Assembly (NCBI RefSeq): GCF_018383905.1
Contig: NZ_JAGYWA010000004.1
Coordinates: 186,001-250,000 of the forward strand
Direction: 5' to 3'
Origin: Flavobacterium branchiicola
GTDB taxonomy: Bacteria > Bacteroidota > Bacteroidia > Flavobacteriales > Flavobacteriaceae
DNA: 64,000 nucleotides
Shown here: positions 33,173 to 42,494 of the stretch, one piece after another
Layout: every line of letters begins with the position of its first letter
How positions within the stretch are numbered: position 1 is the first letter of the stretch
Translations under genes and position numbers: made by a program
The notes under the pieces: model-generated
Databases searched by the model: none
What the model was told of the DNA's origin: nothing
Seen by the model: only the letters and a program-made list of their open reading frames with translations

Positions 33173-34450
33173 TTAGTTTCCAATGGCCAGCGTGTTGTTT
33201 ACATTTATTCTGAAATCTGGATTTCCTTTGATATTTGGAGACGTAAAAAGCTCGGTATTTTTGTTTTTGGTATATTCGACCCCATTACTTGCACTGTTGT
33301 AATAGTTTTGAATTGATGCATTACTAGCTGATGATTCACTTGTAATTCCGCCATTGCAATTGTTCACGATTATGTTTTTAAAAGTAAGTTTGGCGAGATT
33401 TACATCTCCGTTTCCAATATTTCCTTCCAATAAAACAAATGGTGTAAAACCGGAAACTATACTATTAGATAAATTAAAGAGTGTGTTTTCTCTAACATAT
33501 ACAGACTCACGAACTAATCCCTGATTGTTTTCTTCAAGATTTATCAAAGTAATGTTGCTGGCGTTAATTTTAGTCAGCTTTTTTGACATATCAGTATTAC
33601 TGATTTTATCATATGAATCCACTTCAAAACATCTTGAACCAGAAATATCAGATGAAAAAGGATGACGAATCGCAATACTGTTATTAATGTTGATTTGTGC
33701 ACCTTGTGTAAAATCAAAATCATCATCTGTAGTTCTGTACGATACTAAGTTGGTCATGTTTAAATCGCCACCATAACATTCGAAAGAGTCATCATTTGAA
33801 AAACTAATTTGTATGTTATTCAATACCGTTTTTCTTCCAACCCCAGCTAAAGAAAGGCCGTTTAATTCTTTTAAAGAACTTAATTTTCTTCCGGCAAATT
33901 CTATTCTTACATATTTTAATATTCCGGAATTGTCGTCGGCATCGGCACCACCATAATGATTTAGCATTGGTTCCAGATCAAAAGGTAAAATATGAATACC
34001 ACCAAGCGTATTTATTGGAGCTTTTCCAAGAACAATAATACCGCCCCAATCGCCTGGTTTTCTTTGTGAGATTTCTTTATTTGAAGTAAAAACAATAGGG
34101 TCTGTTTCTAAACCTTCGGCCATAATTTTTGCACCGTTTGTAATAACAAGCGTTCCACAGCTCTTATCGTCACCGCGTATTACCGTTCCCGGTTCGATTG
34201 TTAAAACGGCATTATTTGTTACGTACACAACCCCAACTAATTGATACGTGTTACGTTTTAATAACTTGGTGTCTTTGTCAATCGTTCCTGCAATTATATT
34301 AGTAGCTTCATTATATTCTGTATTGGCAGGTTTAAAATTGGTCCAGTTGGTCATCCAGTTATTTGTACCAATAATTCCTTTTTGCTGTTGAGCATTAAGA
34401 AAAAAACTGCTTAATAGAGTAAATAAGGCAACAAGTATTTTTGTTTTCAT
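33173..34450 (-). CDS. Secreted parallel beta-helix-like protein
   Basis: A 425-residue exported protein with a signal peptide (ILVALFTLLSSFFLNAQ). The N-terminal region has LVGVVYVTNNAVLTIEPGTVIRGDD and LVITNGAKIMAEGLETDPIVFTSN, a pattern seen in Bacteroidota surface proteins annotated as multidrug transporter or beta-helix proteins. Repeating beta turns follow, ending with NPDFRINVNN. No T9SS C-terminal sorting domain is obvious. It stands alone beside the trp leader. Function unknown. Confidence 0.8.
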   Translation of the reverse strand: MKTKILVALFTLLSSFFLNAQQQKGIIGTNNWMTNWTNFKPANTEYNEATNIIAGTIDKDTKLLKRNTYQLVGVVYVTNNAVLTIEPGTVIRGDDKSCGTLVITNGAKIMAEGLETDPIVFTSNKEISQRKPGDWGGIIVLGKAPINTLGGIHILPFDLEPMLNHYGGADADDNSGILKYVRIEFAGRKLSSLKELNGLSLAGVGRKTVLNNIQISFSNDDSFECYGGDLNMTNLVSYRTTDDDFDFTQGAQININNSIAIRHPFSSDISGSRCFEVDSYDKISNTDMSKKLTKINASNITLINLEENNQGLVRESVYVRENTLFNLSNSIVSGFTPFVLLEGNIGNGDVNLAKLTFKNIIVNNCNGGITSESSASNASIQNYYNSASNGVEYTKNKNTELFTSPNIKGNPDFRINVNNTLAIGN

Positions 34451-34593
34451 AACTATAATTTTAATTTCTAGTTTTTGATTTTTTTTAAGTTCCTCAAAAT
34501 TAGAGGCTCAATGTTAATCAATACAGCTATAGTTATTATGAAAGCGTTATTTTAATATTAAGAACGTTATGTTTTTGAAAATAAAGCAAAATA

Positions 34594-34627
34594 AAAAATC
34601 CCAATAGATAATTCTATTGGGATTTTT
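34594..34627. terminator. Intrinsic terminator after yceI
   Basis: The 15-bp perfect stem AAAAATCCCAATAGA/TCTATTGGGATTTTT with a 4-nt loop works for minus-strand transcripts from the yceI operon. Confidence 0.88.
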
Positions 34628-34654
34628 CTTATATATGAATTAGTAAGCCTGAAA

Positions 34655-35221
34655 TTAGAATTTTAAAGCTACTGTTAATTCGAAATCATCATTGATAGTT
34701 TTGTCTCCTAAGTTTTCGAAGAAGTTACCAGAGTTGTATTTGATATCGTATTTAGTTCTGTCAACTTTGAATGCAGTTGTTGCAGTGTTTCCAGCTACAG
34801 TAATATCAAAAGTTACCGGTTTAGTGATTCCTTTAATAGTTAAATCAGCAGTTACAGTATAAACGTCAGTTGCTTTAGCTCCGATAGTTTTGAAAACTAA
34901 TTTTGCAGTTGGGAATTTGTCAGTTCCAAAGAAATCGTCCGCTTTTAAGTGACCGTTTAATTTCCCTTGGTATTCTCCAGTTAAGTCAGTAGCAGTTAAA
35001 GAAGTCATATCAACAGTGAAAGAACCACCAGTTAATTTTTTTCCTTTGAAAACTACAGCACCATCTTTAAAGTTTACAGTTCCAGAGTGCTCTCCAGTTA
35101 CTTTTTTACCTACCCATTTGATAGAAGACGCTTTTACGTCGATTTTTTTAGTTTGAGCGTTTACTGAAATACTAGCCGCTGCTACGAATAATGCTATTGC
35201 AATTGTTTTTAAATTTTTCAT
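34655..35221 (-). CDS. YceI family exported protein
   Basis: A 188-residue periplasmic lipid-binding-type protein with a signal peptide (IAIALFVAAASISVNAQ). The YceI beta-barrel domain shows IDVKASSIKWVGKKVTGEHSGTVNF, GSFTVDMTSL, LKADDFFGTDKFPTAKLVFK and ITKPVTFDITV. YceI proteins bind isoprenoid or amide lipids and often respond to stress. Third gene of the MarR-nitroreductase-YceI unit, 33 bases after the nitroreductase gene. Confidence 0.92.
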   Translation of the reverse strand: MKNLKTIAIALFVAAASISVNAQTKKIDVKASSIKWVGKKVTGEHSGTVNFKDGAVVFKGKKLTGGSFTVDMTSLTATDLTGEYQGKLNGHLKADDFFGTDKFPTAKLVFKTIGAKATDVYTVTADLTIKGITKPVTFDITVAGNTATTAFKVDRTKYDIKYNSGNFFENLGDKTINDDFELTVALKF

Positions 35222-35254
35222 GTTGTTAAAATTGAAATTTGATTAATAAAATAA

Positions 35255-35887
35255 TTATAGAGTGATAAATAATTCTTCTTGTGATTTTCTAACTTTTTTG
35301 TAATGTTGAGTGTCGTCCTCATCATGTCTGTAACCTACAGTTGCAATAACTGAAGCGTTTAAGCCTAATTTATCGAAACCTAAGATTTCGTTGAATTGTG
35401 CAGCATTGAAACCTTCCATTGGTGTAGCATCGATTTTTAATTCGGCAGCAGCTCCTAATAAGTTTCCTAAAGCAATGTAAGTTTGTTTAGCAGTCCAGGT
35501 GTTTTTTGCATCACCTGATAAATTTCCAACTACATTTTTCATCATATCGCTGAAACCTCCTAAAGCATCAACAGGAACACCTCTGGTTTCGCTGATATTT
35601 GAGATATATTTGTCTACAGAAGCTCCGTCAAGAGTAACATCGCTTGCAAAAACAAATAGGTGAGAAGCGTCTGTAATTTGAGTTTGTCCCCACGCAGCTC
35701 CTTTTAATTGTTCTCTTAATTCCGGATTTTCAACAAGAACCACTTTGTATGGTTGTAATCCGTATGAAGAAGCGCTTAGTCTAACAGCTTCTTTTAAAGT
35801 ATTTAAATCAGCATCAGAGATTTTTTTTGCTGCATCAAATTTTTTTGTTGCATATCTCCAATTTTGACTTTCTAAAAATGTGCTCAT
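35255..35887 (-). CDS. NAD(P)H-dependent nitroreductase (NfsB-like)
   Basis: A 210-residue FMN-dependent oxidoreductase of the nitroreductase family. Signature segments are WRYATKKFDAAKKISDADLNTLKEAVRLSASSYGLQPYKVVLV, QTYIALGNLLGAAAELKIDATPMEGF and VGYRHDED. It reduces nitroaromatics or quinones with NAD(P)H in the cytoplasm. Positioned four bases after the MarR gene, and so under its control. Confidence 0.92.
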   Translation of the reverse strand: MSTFLESQNWRYATKKFDAAKKISDADLNTLKEAVRLSASSYGLQPYKVVLVENPELREQLKGAAWGQTQITDASHLFVFASDVTLDGASVDKYISNISETRGVPVDALGGFSDMMKNVVGNLSGDAKNTWTAKQTYIALGNLLGAAAELKIDATPMEGFNAAQFNEILGFDKLGLNASVIATVGYRHDEDDTQHYKKVRKSQEELFITL

Positions 35888-35891
35888 AATA

Positions 35892-36353
35892 TTAATTTTG
35901 TTTAGTTCGGTACTTTTCTAATAATTGATTTAATAATTCTAATTCTTCCGGGCTTATATTCTCGGCAAATACGCGCTCATGCTCATCTACCTTCGGATCT
36001 AATTCCTTTAAAACGTCTAGTCCTTTTTGCGTAATCAAAACCTCAATTTTGCGACGATTATCAGGGCAGACATTTCGTGTTACGAATTCTTTCAGTAATA
36101 ATTTATCAACTAATCGGGTTGTGTTACTCGTTTTAGCTAACATACGTTCTTGTATCACACACATATTAGCAGGATTTCCTTTTTGTCCTCTTAATATACG
36201 TAGTACATTATATTGTTCTCCGGATAAATCATACGGTTTAATCAACTCGTTGAAATGATCCTGAATCACATTTTGTGTGTACATGATATTCAGAATAACT
36301 TTTTTCGCATTATCCATCTTAACTGTACTCTTAATAACCTCTTCAATTGTCAT
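35892..36353 (-). CDS. MarR family transcriptional regulator
   Basis: A 153-residue MarR repressor. The winged-helix core reads LSGEQYNVLRILRGQKGNPANMCVIQERMLAKTSNTTRLVDKLLLKEFVTRNVCPDNRRKIEVLITQKG, with a C-terminal dimer helix. Cysteines in NMC and NVC could sense oxidants, as in some MarR proteins, but this is speculative. It heads the operon with nitroreductase and YceI genes and lies next to two strong palindromes, suggesting direct autoregulation. Confidence 0.93.
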   Translation of the reverse strand: MTIEEVIKSTVKMDNAKKVILNIMYTQNVIQDHFNELIKPYDLSGEQYNVLRILRGQKGNPANMCVIQERMLAKTSNTTRLVDKLLLKEFVTRNVCPDNRRKIEVLITQKGLDVLKELDPKVDEHERVFAENISPEELELLNQLLEKYRTKQN

Positions 36354-36368
36354 AGTCGTAAGTGTATA

Positions 36369-36412
36369 ATTTGTATATACAAATGTATAACTTTTAATAG
36401 TTGTATATACAA
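36369..36412 (-). promoter_or_regulatory. Twin MarR operators overlapping the promoter
   Basis: Two copies of perfect palindrome TTGTATATACAA lie at 36371-36382 and 36401-36412; the first extends to ATTTGTATATACAAAT (36369-36384). On the minus strand, -7 TACATTTG (36380-36387) overlaps box 1 and -33 TTG (36410-36412) lies inside box 2, with 22-nt spacing. Confidence 0.82.
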
Positions 36413-36631
36413 GTGTTGTGTTAAATTTTTGTTAATTGAATTAAAGTAAAATTATAACTATACAAATCCTATATAATTAGGGTAAATGTAATGCAATTTC
36501 TTTGATTTAAAATAGTGTATTAATGATATTTAACGATTGATTAAAATGAAAAATCTCTTGTGAAGAATTGAAACACTTTAAGACCAGGAATTAAAAAATA
36601 TAAAACCTCATATTAATAGGGGCGTGCCACC

Positions 36632-36729
36632 ATCCTGATAAGAGGGCAAAACAACTTTGCGCCTATACGCCCTCTTATCAGGATGCTGTCGGGCTATCCG
36701 CACTGCTTCGGCAGTCAGCTTCTATCCCT
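36632..36729. repeat. Structured GC-rich intergenic repeat
   Basis: This part of the 566-bp gap has visibly higher GC than its surroundings. It holds a 16-bp perfect inverted repeat ATCCTGATAAGAGGGC (36632-36647) with 36669-36684, then CGGGCTATCCGC (36690-36701), a stem ACTGC-TTCG-GCAGT (36702-36715) and GCTTCTATCCCT (36718-36729). The last two boxes reappear in complement at 49494-49579. I see no ORF in the rest of the gap (36413-36919). Confidence 0.7.
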
Positions 36730-36919
36730 CACGCGAGCCGAATATCATTAAGTTAATAGATTTTTGATTGTAGAATAAAGGTTTTTAAATTCGGATTTTG
36801 TGTTGATAAATAAAAAAGATACTTTTTTCAGGTGTTTTGATTGCCCTTTGTATTTGTTTTAAGTATTGAATTTCTCTTTATTAAAATGCGTGATGCTCGT
36901 TCTGTCAGGAAATGTAAAT

Positions 36920-37126
36920 TTATTTTGTTGAAACTAATAACTCCCTAACATCGACATCTAATATCTCTGCAATTTTTCGTAAAATTTCGATACTTGGTTG
37001 AGCATTATTGTTGCAATAATTCGTTACCACTACATAACTTTTTTCAATTTTTTCGGCTAGCCATGTTTGTGTTCGTCCTTGTTCTTTTAATACTTCTTTG
37101 ATCCTGTTCATTTGAATATTAATCAT
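36920..37126 (-). CDS. Small XRE-type helix-turn-helix protein
   Basis: A 68-residue DNA-binding protein with a single HTH_3 domain (IKEVLKEQGRTQTWLAEKIEKSYVVVTNYCNNNAQPSIEILRKIAEIL). No effector domain is present. A short palindrome TACTA-TT-TAGTA lies just upstream. It is divergent to the small ORF at 37264, so it may control both genes; this is inferred from layout only. Confidence 0.85.
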   Translation of the reverse strand: MINIQMNRIKEVLKEQGRTQTWLAEKIEKSYVVVTNYCNNNAQPSIEILRKIAEILDVDVRELLVSTK

Positions 37127-37135
37127 TTTTTATAA

Positions 37136-37147
37136 TACTATTTAGTA
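37136..37147. promoter_or_regulatory. Short palindrome upstream of the XRE gene
   Basis: TACTA-TT-TAGTA begins 10 bases before the XRE start codon. It is a possible operator; no experimental support can be read from sequence. Confidence 0.35.
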
Positions 37148-37209
37148 TAGAAAATTATTGTCAGTTAATAACTTTTTTTAATTGTGTTAAATTATGATAT
37201 AAAAATGTA

Positions 37210-37240
37210 TTGTAAAATATTGTATTTTATTATATATTTG
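37210..37240 (+). promoter_or_regulatory. Candidate Bacteroidota promoter
   Basis: TTG at 37210-37212, a 20-nt spacer and TATATTTG at 37233-37240 fit the flavobacterial -33/-7 consensus. It points to the small ORF at 37264. Confidence 0.5.
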
Positions 37241-37263
37241 TATCGTAATTCAATATAAAAGTC

Positions 37264-37464
37264 ATGAAGACATATACTAAAGCAAATCTTGAACAGATAG
37301 TTATGATGCAGTTGGAAAACCTTAATGCTATGAACGATTTATTATCTATAATGAAATTACAGAATGAATTACTGCACAATGCCAACAAAAAATTAAAAGA
37401 TGAAATTTCTGAGTTTAAGGAAAAATGTTTTAAATATTCCAATGGTAAACGAAGTAACAAATAA
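37264..37464 (+). CDS. Small coiled-coil protein of unknown function
   Basis: A 66-residue hydrophilic helical protein: LEQIVMMQLENLNAMNDLLSIMKLQNELLHNANKKL has regular hydrophobic spacing suggesting a coiled coil, followed by a basic tail. I do not recognise a family. The plausible promoter at 37210-37240 and the ATG 23 bases downstream support it being real. It is divergent from the XRE regulator. Confidence 0.55.
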   Translation: MKTYTKANLEQIVMMQLENLNAMNDLLSIMKLQNELLHNANKKLKDEISEFKEKCFKYSNGKRSNK

Positions 37465-37543
37465 TGACATTGCATACGAACCATAATATGATAAAACAAC
37501 AGTCCGATCCTGAAACTTCAAGATAGGGACTGTCGAGTTTACA

Positions 37544-38275
37544 TTAATTAAGCGCTAAGTACAAAGCAGCTGCTAAACCAGATCCAATTACAGGTCCAAT
37601 AATCGGAATCCAGGCATAGTTCCAATTACTACTTCCTTTTATAGGTAAAAGCGCATGCATAATTCTTGGCCCTAAATCCCTAGCCGGATTTATGGCATAA
37701 CCTGTAGTTCCTCCTAAAGATAAACCAATTACCCAAACCAATATTGCTACGGGAAGCGCTCCAACAGTTCCCAAACCAATTGTGGCATCAGAATCTGCTG
37801 CGATTTTTAAACTTGGTCCCGCAATATAAAAGATTGTAAAAATTAAAACGAAAGTCGCAATAATCTCACTAATTAAGTTTGATACATTATTTTTGATTGC
37901 CGGCGATGTCGAGAAACAGGCCAATTTTGCACCTTCGTCTTGTGTTGCTGCAAAATGATCTTTGTGAGACAACCAGACTAAAAATGCGCCTAACATTGCG
38001 CCAATCATTTGAGCGAAAACATAGGAGGGAACTAAATTCCAGTTAAATTTGCCAATCAGTGCCAGACCTAGCGTAACAATAGGGTTTAAATGCGCACCAC
38101 TAATTGGCCCGGCAACAGTTACGCCTACAAAAACTGCAAATGCCCAGGCAGTGGTAATAACAATCCAGCCAGAATTGTTTCCTTTAGTGTCTTTAAGGAC
38201 AACGTTTGCGACAACGCCATTGCCTAATAAAATCATTAGCATTGTGCCTAAAACTTCGGCTATAAAAGGAGTCAT
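37544..38275 (-). CDS. glpF: Glycerol facilitator / aquaporin (MIP family)
   Basis: A 243-residue six-helix channel. The second NPA motif is intact in GYAINPARDLGPRIMHALLP, whose Asp after NPAR is typical of glycerol facilitators. The first is altered to SGAHLNPIVTLGLAL, an NPI variant. It would let glycerol diffuse across the inner membrane. It lies 17 bases after glpK in the same direction, the usual glp arrangement. Confidence 0.92.
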   Translation of the reverse strand: MTPFIAEVLGTMLMILLGNGVVANVVLKDTKGNNSGWIVITTAWAFAVFVGVTVAGPISGAHLNPIVTLGLALIGKFNWNLVPSYVFAQMIGAMLGAFLVWLSHKDHFAATQDEGAKLACFSTSPAIKNNVSNLISEIIATFVLIFTIFYIAGPSLKIAADSDATIGLGTVGALPVAILVWVIGLSLGGTTGYAINPARDLGPRIMHALLPIKGSSNWNYAWIPIIGPVIGSGLAAALYLALN

Positions 38276-38292
38276 ATCTTTGTTTTTTAGTT

Positions 38293-39789
38293 TTATTCTT
38301 CAATCCAGTTCGATGCCCGGCCAACAGCTCTGTCCCAATTTCTCACAAGTGAGTTTACTTCGGCTTTATCCATTTTTGGAGAAAACACTTTATCTATAGA
38401 CCACTGTTCCTGCAAATCGTCCATGCTTGACCAATAACCTACAGCAAGTCCCGCTAAGTAAGCAGCTCCCAAAGCTGTCGTTTCTAATATTGTTGGTCTG
38501 GTCACTGTAGATCCAAAAATATCCGACTGAAATTGCATTAATAAATTATTTGCGGCAGCCCCTCCGTCAACTCTTAATTCTATTCCTTTATATCCAAAAT
38601 CAGCTTCCATAGCTTTAAGTAAATCATTTACCTGATAAGCGATTCCTTCTAAAGTTGCTCTGGCAATATGAGCATTTGTTGTACCTCTGGTTATTCCTAC
38701 TATTGCGCCTCTTGCGTATTGATCCCAATGTGGGGCTCCGAGTCCGGTTAATGCCGGAACAAAATAAACACCACCGTTATCCGGAACACTGCTGGCTAAA
38801 CTTTCAATTTCATCCGATCTGCGAATCATCTTTGCTCCGTCTCGCAGCCATTGTACAGCAGCACCTCCAACAAAAACACTGCCTTCTAAAGCATAAGTAG
38901 TCTTTCCGTTAATTTTCCATGCTATTGTAGTCAATAAGTTGTTGGTGGAGAAAATTGGTTTTTCCCCCGTATTCATCAACATAAAACAGCCCGTTCCATA
39001 AGTGTTTTTAACCATTCCTGAATTGGTGCATAACTGACCAAAAAGTGCCGCTTGCTGATCCCCGGCAACTCCGCTAATTGGGATTTTTGTTGAAAATAGA
39101 GTAGTACTCGTTTCTCCATAAATCTCACTGCTCTGTTTTACTTCAGGCAACATTGCTCTTGGAATATCAAATAAGGCTAATAATTCGTCGTCCCAATCTA
39201 AGGTATTGATGTTAAATAATAACGTTCGACTTGCATTAGAAACATCCGTCATAAATAATTTACTACGCGTTAGTTTCCATATTAGCCAGGTGTCCACAGT
39301 TCCAAAGCACAGTTTTCCCTGTTCGGCTTTTTCGCGGGCACCGGCAACATTGTCCAAAATCCATTTTACTTTAGTTCCCGAGAAATAAGCATCCAGAATA
39401 AGCCCCGTTTTTTTCTGAATCATTTCAGTATGTCCTTGCGCTTTCAGTTCATCACAGTATTTTGCTGTTCTGCGGTCTTGCCACACAATAGCATTGTAAA
39501 TAGGTTCACTGGTTTCACGATCCCAGACAATTGTAGTCTCACGTTGATTTGTGATTCCAATTGCGGCGATTTCTCTGCCCGAAATTCCAACTTTTGCAAT
39601 TACCTCTGCCGCCACACTTACCTGAGAGGACCAGATTTCGTTTGGATCATGTTCTACCCATCCCGGTTTTGGAAAAATTTGCTCGAAAGGTTTTTGAGAA
39701 ATACTAACGGTTTCTCCTTTATGATTGAAAACAATGGCTCTGGAGGAAGTCGTTCCCTGATCCAGTGCTAAAATTAATTTATTCGGCAT
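38293..39789 (-). CDS. glpK: Glycerol kinase
   Basis: A 498-residue FGGY-family kinase that phosphorylates glycerol to glycerol 3-phosphate with ATP. Signature segments are [68 protein letters not shown] and [21 protein letters not shown]. The length and order fit GlpK fully. Located between glpD and glpF. Confidence 0.96.
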   Translation of the reverse strand: MPNKLILALDQGTTSSRAIVFNHKGETVSISQKPFEQIFPKPGWVEHDPNEIWSSQVSVAAEVIAKVGISGREIAAIGITNQRETTIVWDRETSEPIYNAIVWQDRRTAKYCDELKAQGHTEMIQKKTGLILDAYFSGTKVKWILDNVAGAREKAEQGKLCFGTVDTWLIWKLTRSKLFMTDVSNASRTLLFNINTLDWDDELLALFDIPRAMLPEVKQSSEIYGETSTTLFSTKIPISGVAGDQQAALFGQLCTNSGMVKNTYGTGCFMLMNTGEKPIFSTNNLLTTIAWKINGKTTYALEGSVFVGGAAVQWLRDGAKMIRRSDEIESLASSVPDNGGVYFVPALTGLGAPHWDQYARGAIVGITRGTTNAHIARATLEGIAYQVNDLLKAMEADFGYKGIELRVDGGAAANNLLMQFQSDIFGSTVTRPTILETTALGAAYLAGLAVGYWSSMDDLQEQWSIDKVFSPKMDKAEVNSLVRNWDRAVGRASNWIEE

Positions 39790-39807
39790 AGTTTATATAT
39801 TCTTTAG

Positions 39808-40010
39808 TTAACCCGTTGGGTGTAATTATTTTCAACACATAGAAACATAGATTTATTTTAGATATTAATAAGAAGATTTTAAAAAGAAACTAGTTTCTAA
39901 CACATAGCCTATGTTTGTTAATGCAAGTGAAACGACTTTTTTGAGCTTTGTAAACTATGTTTCTATGTGTTAAAAAGTATTTTTTTAATTTCACCCAAAG
40001 GGTTTTAGTT
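39808..40010. repeat. Nested inverted repeat (ACATAGAAACATAG family), copy 1
   Basis: Outer arms are TTAACCCGTTGGGTGTAA near 39808 and the near complement CACCCAAAGGGTTTTA ending near 40008. Inner arms are CACATAGAAACATAG and CTATGTTTCTATGTGT. It fills the glpK-glpD gap. A related inner element is at 51452-51587. Confidence 0.82.
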
Positions 40011-40019
40011 AGTAAAAGT

Positions 40020-41597
40020 CTATTGAAATTCTTTTAAAAGAAAACCTCTCGAGATTCCTTTAAAATTCGAAATCTCCTTGTGTATCCAGGCTTCGTCATG
40101 TCCGAGTTCTTTTGCCAGTAATCGCGCCACTTTTTCTGAGGACTCAATTGCAGCTCTCGCATCTAAGAATAATAAACGTACACGTCTTGCCAAAACATCA
40201 TCAACAGTTCTCGCCATTTCATATCGAATTGCCCAAACAACTTCGGCCATAGTAAATTCATGATCCGTATGAAGTTTCTCTTTTAATTCGGGGTTGTTTT
40301 TTTGTAATTCAAGTATTTCAGGAATATCAGAACCATAGATATACAAATGATTCATTCGATCCTGATTTGTAGTAATCTTATGTCCGTGAATTTCAAGATG
40401 TTCCGTATTACAAGCTTTTTTAGGTAATTTGCCTGTACGGATTGCTTTATCAATTATGTCTTCAGAAATTTTTCTGTAAGTAGTCCATTTTCCTCCCGTA
40501 ATGGTTATCAATCCCGTTTTTGAAACAATAATTTTATGACTTCTTGAAACTTCTTTAGTGCTTTTCCCTTCTTTTTCCGGAGCTGCTAAAGGGCGTAAAC
40601 CTGCAAAAACAGATAAAACGTCGGCTCTTGTTGGTTTTTTAGCCAGAAAACGTTGAGCAGTTTCCAATACAAATTGAATCTCACTTTCAAGAGCGATAGG
40701 TTCAAGACTGTGTTTTCTAATTAAAGTATCAGTCGTTCCTACTACAATTCGATTGTGCCACGGAACCGCAAATAAAACGCGTCCATCGCTTGTTTTAGGA
40801 ATCATCAAGGCATGTTCGCCGGGTAAAAATGATTTATCAAAAACAAGATGAATTCCCTGACTCGGTACAATATATTTTTTATATACAGTATCGTTTAGTT
40901 TCATGATGGCATTTGTAAAAACGCCCGTTGCGTTAATTATGGCAGAGCCTTTTATTTCGTACTTATCACCCGTTTCATGATCTATTGCCTCTACACCAAT
41001 AACTTGGTTTTTATCATCTTTTAATAAATGTACAACTTTAGTATAATTTAAAATACAAGCTCCTTTTTCTATCGCAGTCTGAGCAATATTTATGGCTAAA
41101 CGAGAATCGTCAAATTGTCCGTCATGATAAATAACACCACTTACTAAATTTTTTTGTTCAACGGCAGGAAGCATTTCGATTGTTCTTTTCTTCGAAATAT
41201 ATTCTGAACTTCCTAAACTTAATCGCCCTGCAAGGAAATCGTATATTTTTAATCCGATGGTATAAAATGAACCGCCCCACCAATTGTAATTTGGGATTAC
41301 GAAAGATTGATTTTTAACTAAGTGCCCGGCATTTTTTGCTAGTAATCCTCTTTCTTTTAAAGCTTCTCTGACCAAATGAATATCACCTTGCTCTAAGTAG
41401 CGAACGCCACCGTGAACTAATTTGGTACTTCGGCTGGAAGTTCCTTTAGCAAAATCTACTGCTTCAAGTAAAATGGTTTTATAGCCCCTGCTTGCGGCGT
41501 CAAGTGCAGTTCCAAGACCGCTTGCACCACCACCAATTATAATAACATCCCATCTTTCAGTATTCTTTAATTTTGACAATTGCTCTGAGCGTTTCAT
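40020..41597 (-). CDS. glpD: FAD-dependent glycerol-3-phosphate dehydrogenase
   Basis: A 525-residue membrane-associated flavoenzyme that oxidises glycerol 3-phosphate to DHAP. The FAD Rossmann motif is WDVIIIGGGASGLGTALDAASRGYKTILLE near the N terminus; KGTSSRSTKLVHGGVRYLEQGD, FAVPWHNRIVVGTTDT and LRPLAAP are GlpD hallmarks, with ITGGKWTTYRK before the C-terminal helical domain. The ATG at 41597 is preferred over one at 41633 because homologues begin about 20 residues before the GGG. Confidence 0.95.
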   Translation of the reverse strand: MKRSEQLSKLKNTERWDVIIIGGGASGLGTALDAASRGYKTILLEAVDFAKGTSSRSTKLVHGGVRYLEQGDIHLVREALKERGLLAKNAGHLVKNQSFVIPNYNWWGGSFYTIGLKIYDFLAGRLSLGSSEYISKKRTIEMLPAVEQKNLVSGVIYHDGQFDDSRLAINIAQTAIEKGACILNYTKVVHLLKDDKNQVIGVEAIDHETGDKYEIKGSAIINATGVFTNAIMKLNDTVYKKYIVPSQGIHLVFDKSFLPGEHALMIPKTSDGRVLFAVPWHNRIVVGTTDTLIRKHSLEPIALESEIQFVLETAQRFLAKKPTRADVLSVFAGLRPLAAPEKEGKSTKEVSRSHKIIVSKTGLITITGGKWTTYRKISEDIIDKAIRTGKLPKKACNTEHLEIHGHKITTNQDRMNHLYIYGSDIPEILELQKNNPELKEKLHTDHEFTMAEVVWAIRYEMARTVDDVLARRVRLLFLDARAAIESSEKVARLLAKELGHDEAWIHKEISNFKGISRGFLLKEFQ

Positions 41598-41740
41598 ATG
41601 GCAGCGATTTGTTTGTTTTTTGTAAGATAACATCTTGTATTGTAAACTTAATGAAACTTAATGAAAGTAAAATGAAGAAATGCTCTTAATAAGAAAATTT
41701 GTAATGAAATAAACCTTTAGCTTGTTTTTAGAAATACCAA

Positions 41741-41797
41741 ACCCGATAGGTTTTATATCGTCCTGAAGTTTCGGGATCGGGACTGACGGGTTTATTG
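41741..41797. repeat. CCCGATAGG-type hairpin
   Basis: Imperfect hairpins of AAACCCGA...CGGGTTT type (also at 42083-42134, 42421-42453 and 45990-46030) open the repeat-rich 897-bp gap between glpD and the YeeE/YedE genes. Confidence 0.6.
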
Positions 41798-42453
41798 TTC
41801 TAATAAAACTCTAATGAATTAATTAAATGGAGCATATTAATCTGTAGAAAATATTTTTTGTTTAGTTAGACTATATCAACGATACTATTTAATATTCCGT
41901 AGGAATATCTCATCGGTAGAAAAAATTAATGTTGTTTTGTATAATGTCTTCTAGGGACATTTGTTTTTTGGATAATATATTTACCACCATTAATCAAACG
42001 TTCCTATGGAACGTATTACCGGAATTCAAATTTGGTTCTACCGATGAGACATTCCTACGGAATGAGTAGCTTTTAAAAAGACAAACCCGAGAGGTTTTAT
42101 TCCGAAGTCTTGGGATAGAACCTCTTGGGGTTATTTTTCTAATAAAACTCTACTGAATTAAATAGAGCATATTAATCTGTAGAAAATATTTTTTGTTTAG
42201 TTAGACCATATCAATGGCACTATTTAATATTCCATAGGAATATCTCATCGGTAGAAAAAAATAATGTTGTTTTGTATAATGTCCTGTAGGGACATTTGTT
42301 TTTTTTGATAATATATTTACCACCATTAATCAAGCGTTCCTATGGAACGTATTACCGGAATTCAAATTTGATTCTACCGATGAGACATTCCTACGGAATG
42401 AGTTGTTTTTAAAAACAAACAAACCCGACAGGTTTTTAAAACCTGTCGGGTTT
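41798..42453. repeat. Tandem duplication of a composite palindromic repeat
   Basis: Two nearly identical units of about 335 bp start near 41798 and 42137. Each contains TTCTAATAAAACTCTA, a repeat of the ATTCCGTAGGAAT family (pairs near 41893/42053 and 42228/42388) and a CCCGA hairpin; the last, AAACCCGACAGGTTT-TTA-AAACCTGTCGGGTTT (42421-42453), is perfect. The two copies differ by a few substitutions and a few bases of indels. Confidence 0.85.
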
Positions 42454-42494
42454 ATTGTGTTTTCAACTTGAAACTTGGAACCTGAAACAATTTT

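Noticed and set aside
36632..36729. Integron attC-like site
   Set aside because: No R/L box core sequence of attC type, no integrase, and the boxes do not match the attC consensus.
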